Assembly: GCA_027658995.1 (NCBI GenBank)
Contig: JAQDQK010000010.1
Location: forward strand, 62,001 to 126,000
Source of the DNA: Propionibacteriaceae bacterium AM104-82
GTDB taxonomy: Bacteria; Actinomycetota; Actinomycetes; Propionibacteriales; Propionibacteriaceae
Direction of reading: 5' to 3'
DNA: 64,000 nt
Shown: in pieces, positions 45,526-54,268 of the stretch
Numbering within the stretch: position 1 is the first letter of the stretch
How the letters are laid out: each line of letters begins with the position of its first letter
Notes under the pieces: generated by a model
The model's database searches: none
Told to the model about the DNA's origin: nothing
The model's input: only the letters and a program-made list of their open reading frames with translations
Position numbers and translations under genes: made by a program

Positions 45526-46818
45526 TCAGCGGCGACGGCGCGCGGCGGGGATCGCGACGGCGGCGACCAGGCCGAGCAGCACCGCGACGATCGCGCCGAT
45601 CCCCACGCCGAGCCCGACCATCGAGATCAGCGGGGTGCGGTCCGGGGTGTCGAGGGGCATCCGGGGCTGCTCGCTCGGCTCGGCGCTGGCCTGCACCGCC
45701 GTTCCGCCGGTCGTGTTCGTGAGGGCGCGCAGCGGGTTGACAATGCCGAAGCCGACGAACGGGTCGGGGGCACGGACGCCTGACCGGTCGGCCGTCGCCA
45801 CCAGTCGCTCCTTCACTTCGGCGGGTGTGAGTTCCTTGCCGTGCACGTCGCGCTCGTACTGCAGCATCAGGGCGACCACGCCCGAGACGACCGGAGCCGC
45901 GAACGACGTGCCGGTCGCGTTGGTCACGTAGGCCTGGTCCTCGACCTTCGGGCTGCCCGTCTCGCGGGAGGGCCACAGCGCGACCAGATTCTTGCCGGGT
46001 GCGCCGACGGTGATCACGCGGCTGATGTGGGTTGCCGGGTCGCCCGCGTCTTCCTGGTTGGAGATCCCGACGCTGATCACGCCGTCGAATCCCGCCGGGT
46101 AGGGGATGTCGGTGCGGCCCTGCGTCTGATTGCCCGCGGCGGCGACCACGACGATGCCCTTGGAGATCGCGTCCTCGATGACGGCCTCGAACTCGCCGAG
46201 CTTGGGGTCCTCGAACGTGACCATCGACAGGTTGATGATGTCGACGTCGTCCTCGATCGCCTGCCGCACCGCAGCGATCGTGTAGGTCAGGTCCTCCTCG
46301 TCCTTCGGCTGACCCTCCTCCGTCTCCGTCTGCGACGCCTTCAGCGTCCGGTAGGCGTAGACGGTGGACTCCGGCGCGATGCCCGCGAAGTTGGTGGCGC
46401 TGGCGATCGGCCCGCCGTCGGGGCGACGTCCGGCCGCCAGGATCGAGGTGACCACTGTGCCGTGCTTGCAGTCGATGCTGGGGTCCCCGTCGGGGTTCGC
46501 CTCGGGCGGGATCATGTCGAACGTGACGACGCGGTCCTCGCCCTGGCTGAAGTAGGTCGATCCGAGGGTGGAGACGCCGGTGTCGATCACCGCGATCCTG
46601 ACGCCCTTGCCCGTGGCCATCCGCCACACGGTCTCCATGTCGAGGCGGTGCAACTGCCACGCGTTGACGAGTTGGCTCGTGGGGGTCGCCTCGTAGGTGA
46701 CGCAGTTCTGCTCGACCAGGTGCGGCGCGCTCTCCGCGTGGGCCGGCGCGACCCCGGAGGCGCACACGATGGCGGCGGCCGTGGCCGCCGAGGCCAGACG
46801 CATCCTCCATCGCTTCAC
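45526..46818 (-). CDS. mycP: Mycosin, type VII secretion subtilisin-like protease
   Basis: From the GTG at 46818 the protein has 430 residues; a -10 box seven bases upstream supports this start. An N-terminal signal (KRWRMRLASAATAAAIVCAS) is followed by a short propeptide-like region. The subtilase domain has Asp79 (IAVIDTGVS), His119 (CKHGTVV), Asn230 (AAAGNQT) and Ser305 (GTSFAAPV). A C-terminal transmembrane helix and an RRRR tail anchor it outside the membrane. Mycosins stabilise the ESX membrane complex and can cleave substrates. It is separated from the other ecc genes by pheA and a repeat. Confidence 0.93.
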   Translation of the reverse strand: MKRWRMRLASAATAAAIVCASGVAPAHAESAPHLVEQNCVTYEATPTSQLVNAWQLHRLDMETVWRMATGKGVRIAVIDTGVSTLGSTYFSQGEDRVVTFDMIPPEANPDGDPSIDCKHGTVVTSILAAGRRPDGGPIASATNFAGIAPESTVYAYRTLKASQTETEEGQPKDEEDLTYTIAAVRQAIEDDVDIINLSMVTFEDPKLGEFEAVIEDAISKGIVVVAAAGNQTQGRTDIPYPAGFDGVISVGISNQEDAGDPATHISRVITVGAPGKNLVALWPSRETGSPKVEDQAYVTNATGTSFAAPVVSGVVALMLQYERDVHGKELTPAEVKERLVATADRSGVRAPDPFVGFGIVNPLRALTNTTGGTAVQASAEPSEQPRMPLDTPDRTPLISMVGLGVGIGAIVAVLLGLVAAVAIPAARRRR

Positions 46819-46825
46819 GCCCGCC

Positions 46826-46831
46826 AGGGTA
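46826..46831 (-). promoter_or_regulatory. -10-like box TACCCT before mycP
   Basis: On the minus strand TACCCT is followed by seven bases and the GTG at 46818. Confidence 0.35.
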
Positions 46832-46897
46832 GTGCGCGCGCGGGCCAAGAACCTAAGACTGTTGGCCGTCGCTGGCCCTTAGGGGGAGACTAGGGCC

Positions 46898-47806
46898 GTG
46901 CTCGGATACTTCGGTCCCGCTGGGACGTTCACGCATCAGGCCCTCCGCACCGTCACGGAGGAGGAGGCCGTCGCGTTCGCGAGCGTCCGCGAGGCGCTCG
47001 ACGCCGTCCGCCAGGGCGACGTCACCCGCGCCGTCGTCCCGATCGAGAACTCCGTCGAGGGCGGCGTGTCCGCGACGCTCGACGAACTCATCGCAGGGGC
47101 CCCGCTGGCGATCCAGGGCGAGATCGTGATCCCCGTCGAGTTCGGCATCTACGCACGGGAGGGCACCGAACTGGCCGACGTGCGTGAGGTGTTGACGCAC
47201 GGGCACGCCGCCGCGCAGTGCCGGGACTGGCTCGCCACGAACCTGCCCGACGCGAGCGTCACCGAGGCCGGCTCGACGGCAGGGGCAGCGGCCGAGGTGG
47301 CCCGCCCCGACTCCCGCTACGACGCGGCGGTCTGCGCCCGGGTCGCGGGGGAGATGTACGGGCTGCGCGAGTTGGCCTACCAGATCGAGGACAACGCGGG
47401 CGCCGTCACGCGCTTCGTCGAGGTCGGCCGGGCGGGCAGCGTCCCGCCACGGACCGGCGCGGACAAGACGACGCTTGTCGCCTACATGCGCCAGGACCAC
47501 GCGGGCGCGCTGCTGGAGATCCTCGAGCAGTTCGCGGTGCGCGGCGTGAACCTGAGCCGCATCGAGTCGCGCCCGACCAAGACGACGCTCGGGTCGTACT
47601 GCTTCTCGATCGACTGCGAGGGGCACCTGCACGACAAGCGGGTCGCCGAGACCCTTGAGGGGCTGCACCGGGTCTGCCCGCAGGTGTTCTTCCTGGGCTC
47701 GTACCCGCGGGCGAACCAGCGTCGCCCGGACATCGCCGTCGGCTTCAGCGACGGCGAGTTCGACGCGGCCTCCGCCTGGGTCGCCAGCCTGTCGCGCCGC
47801 GCCTGA
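46898..47806 (+). CDS. pheA: Prephenate dehydratase
   Basis: This 302-residue monofunctional enzyme makes phenylpyruvate from prephenate. The catalytic domain (about 1-185) has GYFGPAGTFTHQAL, PIENSVEGGV and NAGAVTRFVEVG with the essential Thr-Arg-Phe. The C-terminal ACT domain has GALLEILEQFAVRGVNLSRIESRP (from about residue 205), the phenylalanine-binding ESRP motif, so feedback control by phenylalanine is expected. No chorismate mutase domain is fused. The GTG start has AGGGGGAG. It lies inside the type VII locus without functional relation. Confidence 0.95.
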   Translation: MLGYFGPAGTFTHQALRTVTEEEAVAFASVREALDAVRQGDVTRAVVPIENSVEGGVSATLDELIAGAPLAIQGEIVIPVEFGIYAREGTELADVREVLTHGHAAAQCRDWLATNLPDASVTEAGSTAGAAAEVARPDSRYDAAVCARVAGEMYGLRELAYQIEDNAGAVTRFVEVGRAGSVPPRTGADKTTLVAYMRQDHAGALLEILEQFAVRGVNLSRIESRPTKTTLGSYCFSIDCEGHLHDKRVAETLEGLHRVCPQVFFLGSYPRANQRRPDIAVGFSDGEFDAASAWVASLSRRA

Positions 47807-47851
47807 CCGCCGATTCCTGGGCCTGATCCCCGCGGCAGGGTGGGGTGTCAC

Positions 47852-47965
47852 TCGTCGAGCGTCGAGCTTGTCGAGACGTCCGAAGGCAAGGTCCCGTTGT
47901 GGTGGCGGACCCTTCGGTCCGTTGATTGGGCCAGTCGCGGCGACACAGTCGCCCGCAATCCCCCA
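47852..47965. repeat. Inverted, decayed copy of the intergenic repeat
   Basis: The gap between pheA and eccC contains the reverse complement of parts of the 44730-45470 array: TTGTCGAGACGTCCG (from 47868), GGCAAGGTCCCGTTGTGG, and TCCGTTGATTGGGCCAGTCG followed by CGACACAGTCGCCCGC. It is a single diverged copy in opposite orientation, so the mycP-pheA segment is flanked by inverted copies. Confidence 0.8.
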
Positions 47966-47991
47966 GGCCGACGGGCGCCAGGCGCGTCGGG

Positions 47992-50900
47992 TCAGTGGGC
48001 GGGCGGAGGCAGTTCGGCCGTCTGGATCAGGCCCTTGAAGGTGCGCGTGATCAGCGTGCCGCGGCCGGGAGGCATCGGCGAGCCCTTGACGTCGCCGTAC
48101 AGGTTGCCCTCCTCCTTGTTGCCGCTCATCACAAGCGCCGGGTTCACGGCGTCCTTCATCCGGCTGATCAGCGGGTCACCGAAGATCGCACGGCTGGCGC
48201 CGCCGAATGCCCGCGTCATGATGATGTGCAGGCCGATGTCGCCAGCCTGGTTGATCAGGTCGGAGAACACCGCCATCGGGTTGCCCGACGGGGTCGCCAC
48301 CAGTTCGTAGTCGTCGACGATCACGAAGACCTCGGAGCCCGTCCACCACGACCGGTCGCGCAACTGCTGCTGCGTGACGTCCGGCCCTGGGAGCCGGGCG
48401 CGCACGGCCTCGGCCGTCTGTTGCAGCATCGGGCCGGCGGCGGACGCCGACGGGTAGTAGCCGATCAGGTGCTCCGTCTCGACCTCCCCCAGCAGCGAGC
48501 GCCGGTAGTCGACGATGATGATCTTGGCTTCCTTCGGCGTGAACCGGGTCGTGATGCCCTTCAGGAAGCCCCGCAGCAGGTTCGACTTGCCGCACTCGGG
48601 GCCGCCGACCGCAACGAAGTGCGGCTCGTTCATGGTCTCGAGGTAGACGGGGGCCAGTTCGAGTTCGTCGACGGCGTACGGGATCCGCTTGTCGGCCGAC
48701 GGGCCGATCGCTGGCAGCGCCGAGAACTCCAGGCTCTCCGGAAGCAGGCGCACCTCCGCGGCGCGCGGGCCCTTCCAGGCCGAGTTGACGGCGGCGATGA
48801 ACTCCCGCTGCCCCGCGCCGACGTCGGCCGCGTCCTCGACCCCGTCGATGCGCGGCAGGCCGATCATGGTGTGCAGGCCGCCCGACATGATGCCGCGGCC
48901 CGGCCGCGCGACGGGGATGATGGCCTGGATCTTGCGGTCGATCTCCGAGTCGAACGGGTCACCCAGCTTCAACTCGATGCGCGACTGCAGCGTGTCCTTC
49001 GTCGCCGCCCTGATCTCGGACCACTTGGCCGCCGCGACCCACACGTGGATGCCGAAGCCGAGTCCGCCGTTTGCGAGCGCCTGGATCTGCGGCTCGAGCG
49101 ACTCGAACTCGGTCTTGAGCGTCGCCCAGCCGTCGACGACGAGGAACACGTCGGTCGGGAACCGGTCGGCTGGCACGCTGCCGTCGCGGCGACCCTGCCG
49201 GTAGGTGGTCATCGAGTCGATGCCCAGTTCAGCGAACTGCACCTCCCGGCTCGACCGGAGCGAGGTGATCTCGGCGACCGTGCGACGCACCCGGTCGACG
49301 TCGAGGCGGCCCGTCACGGAACCGACGTGCGCGAGGTTGCGCATCGACGTCAGCGCGCCGCCGCCGAAGTCGAGGCAGTAGAAGCCGACCTCCTGCGGCG
49401 TGTGCGTGAGCGCCATGCCAGCGATGCCCGCGCGCAGCGCCATCGACTTGCCCGCCTGCGGGCTGCCGACGACGCCCAGGTTGCCGCCCGAGCCGTCGAA
49501 GCGGATCCACCACGGGTCGCGGCGCTGCTGCCGGGGGCGGTCGATCAGGCCGAACGGGGCCGCGAGCACGCCGCGGAACGCCGGGTCGGCGGCCTGCAGG
49601 CCACGGCCCTCGACCTCCGCGAGACCTCCGAGCAACTGGTCCATCGTGGGCGGCTCGTCGAGCGGAGGCAGCCACACCTTGTGCGAGGGCCAGCCGTGGC
49701 CCTTGAGGCGACCGACCGCGATGCTCAGCAGCGTCTCCTCCTCGTCGTCCTTCTCCTCCTCGACGACGGGCTCAAGCTCGGCGCTGCGCGTCGGCTGCAC
49801 CGGGGCCTCATCGACCTCAGGCGCAGGCGGCACGACGGGCACGACATAGTCGGCGGTGAACTCGACCACCGGAGGGGTCCAGCCCTTCGACTCGACGACC
49901 ACCTCGTCGATGGGGCGGTCCTCGGGCGCGGCGGGCGCGGACGAGCCGTGCCACGGCCCGGAGACGTAGGCGGCCTTGAACCTTGTCATGCCGGTGGTGT
50001 CGAACTTCAGGTAGCCGTTGCCGGGAGGCGTGGGCAGTTCGTAGGCGTCGGGCACGCCGATGACGGTGCGCGACTCGGCGGGCGAGAACGTGCGCAGCGC
50101 GATCCGGTACGACAGGAACGTGTCGAGGCCGCGGAGTTTGTTCTCCTCGAGTCGCTGCGAGGCGAGCAGTTGGTGGACGGCGATCGAGCGGCCGACGCGG
50201 CCGATCTGCACGAACAGGTCGATGAACTCGGGTCGCGCGGACAGCAGCTCGGAGAACTCGTCGACGACGATGAAGAGGCTTGGCATGGGCGGGATGTCGG
50301 CGCCCGCCTGGCGCGCGTTCTCGTAGTCCTCGCGGTTCTTGAAGTTGCCCGCCTCGCGCAGCACCTCCATGCGCCGATCGAGCTCGCCGCCGATGGCGTC
50401 GGCCATCCTGTCGACGAGCGACAGCTCGCCCTCCAGGTTGGTGATGACGGCCGACACGTGCGGCAGATGCTCGAGGCCGAGGAAGGTCGCGCCGCCCTTG
50501 AAGTCGACGAGGATGAAGTTGAGCTGCTCGGTGGAGTGCGTCATGGCGAGGCCGAGCACAAGGGTGCGCAGGAACTCCGACTTGCCGGAACCGGTGGCGC
50601 CGATGCAGATGCCGTGCGGGCCCATGCCGCCCTGCGCGGACTCCTTGATGTCGAGCTCGACGGGGGTGCCGTCCTCGGCCGTGCCGAACGGGATGCGCAG
50701 GTGCTGACGCAGCGGGCGGGGACGCCACGCGACGCGCGGGTCGAGCGTCAGCGGGTCGCCGACGCCCAGCATCGCCGGGAAGTCCTTCGGCGGCTCGAAG
50801 ACGACCTCGGCTGGTCCGTCTTCGTCGCTTCCGGCTGCCAGTTCCGGCATCCGGTAGGGGGCCATGGCGCGCGCCAGCATCTCGCAGTAGACCACCGGCA

Positions 50901-52038
50901 CCTGGTCCGGGCGGCCGAACGGCGTCTTGGCGTGCGGGGTCCGGTTGGTGCGACGGTGCAGCACGACGCTGTCTGCGGTCACCTCGAAGACGGCGACGCC
51001 CGGCTCGAGCGTCCTGGGGAGCTCCTTGCGGCCGGTCACCTCGATGGTGACGGCGCGCGTGGTGGGCGTGACGAACTGCTGCGAGTTGACGCCCTCGACG
51101 CCGTCGGAGACGACGACGGTCAGCGACGGAGGGTTCGTGGCGGCCTGAGCGGAGGTGCCGAGCTGGGACAGCTCACCCGCGCCGGTGGCGAACATCCGGA
51201 CGGGTCCGACGCCGTCGGCCTCGGTGGGGTGCTGCAGGTGCGGCAGCCACTTGACCCACTGCCAGTCGGCCTGGTTGGCCTTGCTCGCGGCCACCATCAG
51301 CGACACGTCGGTCGGCGCGTGCCAGGTGACCAGTTGGGCGACCATCGCGTAGGCGACCTTGCGGCAGGCCTCCTCGTCCCCGACGAGCGAGATGGCTCGG
51401 AAGCCGCGCAGGTCGACGGCAAGCGGCACCGACTGGATGACGCGGTGGGTGCGGATGAAGCGGCGCAGCGCGCCGGTGGTCAGCGGCTCGAGGTCCTCGA
51501 TGGGCTGCGATTCGGGAGGGGTGATCCGCTTGGCGGACTGCTGGCGGCCGACCGAGAGTCGCACGGAGCCGAACTCCTCGGCGTCGGTGCGCCGCTCCCA
51601 CATCCGCATGCCGCCGACAACGGTCCACAGGCTGTCAGGGGCGGGGTGCCGGTAGGCGACGCTGGCGCGCTGCTCGTCCGCGGTCTTTGCGAAGTTGCGG
51701 CGGGTCTGAGCGAGGTAGCGGAAGTAGTCGCGGCGGTTCGCGTCGAGCTGCGAGGACTGGTCGTCGTTCTGCCTGCCGACCTGGGAGAGCATCATGCCCA
51801 TCATCGAGACGGCGTACAGGCCGCCGACGATGCTTCCCATCAGGCCACGGCCGCCGCCCGCGAACATGATGCCCATCGCGAGGCCGCCCGCGACCATCGG
51901 CAGCATCCGCAGCAGGTTCCCGAACGGCTTCGACGCCGCGGGGGGCGGAATCTCGGGCGGGGATTCGAGCAGCAGGTCGCCCCGTGGCATCGCCGGAGGC
52001 GTGACCCTCTTCGGCCGATGGAACGTGATCAGACCCAT
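47992..52038 (-). CDS. eccC: EccC, type VII secretion motor ATPase
   Basis: This 1348-residue FtsK/SpoIIIE-type ATPase drives WXG100 export. Two membrane helices lie near residues 42-85 (GGLAMGIMFAGGGRG..., YAVSMMGMML). Three ATPase domains follow, with Walker A at about 478 (GATGSGKSE), 856 (GSPQAGKSM) and 1143 (GGPECGKSN). Walker B-type strands are FIVVDEF, FLVVDGW and FVIVDDY, so the central domain lacks the second acidic residue. EccCa and EccCb are one chain, as in actinobacteria outside ESX-1. A GGAGGG precedes the ATG. eccD is divergent, 111 bp away. Confidence 0.96.
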   Translation of the reverse strand: MGLITFHRPKRVTPPAMPRGDLLLESPPEIPPPAASKPFGNLLRMLPMVAGGLAMGIMFAGGGRGLMGSIVGGLYAVSMMGMMLSQVGRQNDDQSSQLDANRRDYFRYLAQTRRNFAKTADEQRASVAYRHPAPDSLWTVVGGMRMWERRTDAEEFGSVRLSVGRQQSAKRITPPESQPIEDLEPLTTGALRRFIRTHRVIQSVPLAVDLRGFRAISLVGDEEACRKVAYAMVAQLVTWHAPTDVSLMVAASKANQADWQWVKWLPHLQHPTEADGVGPVRMFATGAGELSQLGTSAQAATNPPSLTVVVSDGVEGVNSQQFVTPTTRAVTIEVTGRKELPRTLEPGVAVFEVTADSVVLHRRTNRTPHAKTPFGRPDQVPVVYCEMLARAMAPYRMPELAAGSDEDGPAEVVFEPPKDFPAMLGVGDPLTLDPRVAWRPRPLRQHLRIPFGTAEDGTPVELDIKESAQGGMGPHGICIGATGSGKSEFLRTLVLGLAMTHSTEQLNFILVDFKGGATFLGLEHLPHVSAVITNLEGELSLVDRMADAIGGELDRRMEVLREAGNFKNREDYENARQAGADIPPMPSLFIVVDEFSELLSARPEFIDLFVQIGRVGRSIAVHQLLASQRLEENKLRGLDTFLSYRIALRTFSPAESRTVIGVPDAYELPTPPGNGYLKFDTTGMTRFKAAYVSGPWHGSSAPAAPEDRPIDEVVVESKGWTPPVVEFTADYVVPVVPPAPEVDEAPVQPTRSAELEPVVEEEKDDEEETLLSIAVGRLKGHGWPSHKVWLPPLDEPPTMDQLLGGLAEVEGRGLQAADPAFRGVLAAPFGLIDRPRQQRRDPWWIRFDGSGGNLGVVGSPQAGKSMALRAGIAGMALTHTPQEVGFYCLDFGGGALTSMRNLAHVGSVTGRLDVDRVRRTVAEITSLRSSREVQFAELGIDSMTTYRQGRRDGSVPADRFPTDVFLVVDGWATLKTEFESLEPQIQALANGGLGFGIHVWVAAAKWSEIRAATKDTLQSRIELKLGDPFDSEIDRKIQAIIPVARPGRGIMSGGLHTMIGLPRIDGVEDAADVGAGQREFIAAVNSAWKGPRAAEVRLLPESLEFSALPAIGPSADKRIPYAVDELELAPVYLETMNEPHFVAVGGPECGKSNLLRGFLKGITTRFTPKEAKIIIVDYRRSLLGEVETEHLIGYYPSASAAGPMLQQTAEAVRARLPGPDVTQQQLRDRSWWTGSEVFVIVDDYELVATPSGNPMAVFSDLINQAGDIGLHIIMTRAFGGASRAIFGDPLISRMKDAVNPALVMSGNKEEGNLYGDVKGSPMPPGRGTLITRTFKGLIQTAELPPPAH

Positions 52039-52136
52039 TGGCTGGTATCCCTCCGCTGTTGTGCTCGGGGCCTAACTTAACCGACGACCCGTCCGACTCC
52101 GCCCGTTGTTGCTGGGTCGGTGCTCGCTGCGGGGGT

Positions 52137-52142
52137 TAGGGT
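52137..52142 (+). promoter_or_regulatory. -10-like box TAGGGT before eccD
   Basis: TAGGGT is followed by seven bases and the GTG at 52150. On the other strand the same gap provides the eccC leader, which has a Shine-Dalgarno. Confidence 0.35.
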
Positions 52143-52149
52143 ACTCAGC

Positions 52150-53580
52150 GTGAGTATCGCGCCCGAAGAGGACCTGTCACGGGTCACGATCATCTCGAGC
52201 AGCCGCCGCGTCGACCTCGCGCTCCCCGGAGCGGTCACGCTGAGCGAGCTGATGCCGAGCATCGTGCGTTTCTCCGGGCTCGAGTCCAACACCCCCACCG
52301 ATGCGGTGCACGCCTGGGTGCTGCAGCGCTTCGGTTCCGACCCGTTCGACCTGTACACCCCGGTCAACAAGCTGAACCTGCGCGACGGCGAGACGCTGCA
52401 CCTGCGCCAGCGCGAGAACGCGATCCCCGACGCGGCATTCGACGACGTCGTCGACGCGGTCGCAGGTGCGACCAACTCGCGGCCCTCGTGGGTGGCGCGC
52501 AACTCCCGTCGGCTCGGCCTGATCCTGATGATGACGGTGCTGATCGGGCTGCCGCTGCTGATCATCCTCGCCCAGCCGCACGTCGACCCGGCGCAGGCGC
52601 GGATGGATCCGTCGCTTCGCCTCCCGCTCGGCATCGCCGTCGTCGTGACGGGGTTCCTGAGCTTCGCCTCCGCCATCGGATCGATCGCGCTGGCCCGCGC
52701 CGCGCACGAGAAACCGACCGCGACCTGCCTTGCGTGGGCGAGCGCGGCGCTCGCAGGCATCGCCGGCTGGTTCGCGGCCGAGCCCGTCTCCGAGACGGTG
52801 CCACTCTCGGTGCGACTGGTGCTGTCCGCCGCAGGGGTGCTCGTCGCGAGCGCCGCCTGCGCGCTCGCCGCGAGGGTCAGCGCGCTTGCGCTGCTGGCGG
52901 TCGCCCTGACTGCGCTGTTCACGCTGATCGCCGCCTCGTCGATGATCGTGGTGCCCGGCCACAACGTCGAGGTCGCCGCCGTGACGCTGGCCGTGATGGC
53001 CTTCCTGACCTCGTTCCTGCCGACGCTGAGCTACCGGATCGCCGGGGTCGCGCTGCCAAACCTGCCCGTGACGACCGAGGCCATGCTCGCCGACGAGACG
53101 CCGGTGCAGTCCGACATCGTCAGCCGGGCGCTTTTCGCCGACCGACTGCTCGGGTCGATGCTGGCCGCCACCTCCGCCGTCGCGGTGCTCGCCGCGGCAC
53201 TGACGCTGACGCAGGGATCGCTCTGGTCGGCGCTGCTCGTGCTGAGCGTCGGCCTCGCGTTCCTGCTGCGTGCCCGCGCCTTCGTCGGGCTGACGCAGCG
53301 CCTCGCGCTGCTGCTCGGCGGCATCGCGTGCGTCGCGATGGCAGCGGTCGCGGGGGCCATCATGGCGTCCTCGTCGCTGCTTGGCAGCGCGCTGCTGTTC
53401 GCGGGCTGCCTGGTGGCGGCCTACATCTTCGCGCACTACTCGGCGTCGACCTACGCCAAGGTGCTCTCGCCCACGTGGGGCCGTTGGGGCGACATCTTCG
53501 AGTGGCTCGCCATCATCGGCATCGTGCCGTCGCTGCTTGGCGTGCTCGACCTGTACTCGTACTTCGGCAACCTGCTCTGA
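52150..53580 (+). CDS. eccD: EccD-like type VII secretion channel protein
   Basis: From the GTG at 52150 the protein has 476 residues. The first ~85 residues are a ubiquitin-like domain (SRVTIISSSRRVDLALPG, GETLHLRQRENAIPD), as in EccD/YukD. About 11 transmembrane helices follow (residues ~120-475). EccD forms most of the membrane-spanning part of the secretion complex. It converges on the unknown 53612-54268 gene with a 31-bp gap. A GTG at 52120 in the same frame would add 10 residues. Confidence 0.9.
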   Translation: MSIAPEEDLSRVTIISSSRRVDLALPGAVTLSELMPSIVRFSGLESNTPTDAVHAWVLQRFGSDPFDLYTPVNKLNLRDGETLHLRQRENAIPDAAFDDVVDAVAGATNSRPSWVARNSRRLGLILMMTVLIGLPLLIILAQPHVDPAQARMDPSLRLPLGIAVVVTGFLSFASAIGSIALARAAHEKPTATCLAWASAALAGIAGWFAAEPVSETVPLSVRLVLSAAGVLVASAACALAARVSALALLAVALTALFTLIAASSMIVVPGHNVEVAAVTLAVMAFLTSFLPTLSYRIAGVALPNLPVTTEAMLADETPVQSDIVSRALFADRLLGSMLAATSAVAVLAAALTLTQGSLWSALLVLSVGLAFLLRARAFVGLTQRLALLLGGIACVAMAAVAGAIMASSSLLGSALLFAGCLVAAYIFAHYSASTYAKVLSPTWGRWGDIFEWLAIIGIVPSLLGVLDLYSYFGNLL

Positions 53581-53611
53581 CACCGAGGCCCACTGGGGGC
53601 CACCCGGCGGC

Positions 53612-54268
53612 TCAGCCTCCGAACAGCAGGCGGTGCTCGGTGGGCGACGGGGCGACCTGGACGCGCGTCATGCGTCGCACGCTCGCCATCACGACCTCGG
53701 TCTCGTCGAGGTCCGTCACCGCCTTCACCTGGCCGCTGGACAGCGCGTAGGCGCGCCGCAGATGCTCGGCCCCGCGCCCGGAGAGCGGCGCGATCAGTGC
53801 AACCTCAGCGGCGCGCAGGTCGCTGACGGCGCGGCCCTCGTCCGGGTTGCCGAGCGTGACGTGCGACTGCCAGGCGCCCAACCGGTCGGACGCCGAGACC
53901 GCACCCATGCCGTCGATGACGAGGCTGGGCCGGTAGGGCCTTCCCTGCCCGGGAAGGTTCTCTGGGCCGCGCAGCAGGTCGATGGTTCCACCGCAGGCGC
54001 GGACGGTGTCGGCGAGCGAGAGCCACTTGCGGTGGTCCTCGACGATCACCGACAAATGTGCACCGAGGCACATCGCGCGGAACGCCAGGAGCCAGGTGAC
54101 GTACTCGGGCGTCGACATGAAGATCCTGGTCGGCTGGAGCCGGAACAGGCGAAGCGTGACGGGGCCGGCCTGCCCGATGCCGATGACCATGCCGGAGGGG
54201 CCGGTGCGGACCTCGCTCGCGTCGGTGTCGGCGCCGGGGGTGAGCGCCTGGAATGTGATCTCGCTCAC
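53612..54268 (-). CDS. Type VII locus protein of unknown function
   Basis: This 218-residue soluble protein starts at a GTG overlapping the eccE stop (GTGA), so it is made with EccE. It has a beta-rich N terminus (ITFQALTPG, MVIGIGQAGPVTLRLFRL) and an alternating alpha/beta body (MSTPEYVTWLLAFRAMCLGAHLSVIVEDHRKW, LVIDGMGAV) that resembles a Rossmann or RecA-like fold without a Walker A lysine. The C terminus has VVMASVRRMTRVQV. It has no signal peptide. Its coupling to EccE suggests a cytosolic accessory of the secretion complex; this is inference. Confidence 0.75.
   Translation of the reverse strand: MSEITFQALTPGADTDASEVRTGPSGMVIGIGQAGPVTLRLFRLQPTRIFMSTPEYVTWLLAFRAMCLGAHLSVIVEDHRKWLSLADTVRACGGTIDLLRGPENLPGQGRPYRPSLVIDGMGAVSASDRLGAWQSHVTLGNPDEGRAVSDLRAAEVALIAPLSGRGAEHLRRAYALSSGQVKAVTDLDETEVVMASVRRMTRVQVAPSPTEHRLLFGG

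Noticed and set aside
47926..52080. A 1384-codon open frame on the plus strand
   Set aside because: It is antisense to eccC, which has three clear Walker motifs. High-GC codon bias in one strand keeps the opposite frame open. The antisense product is Arg/Gly/Asp-rich with no recognisable domain.
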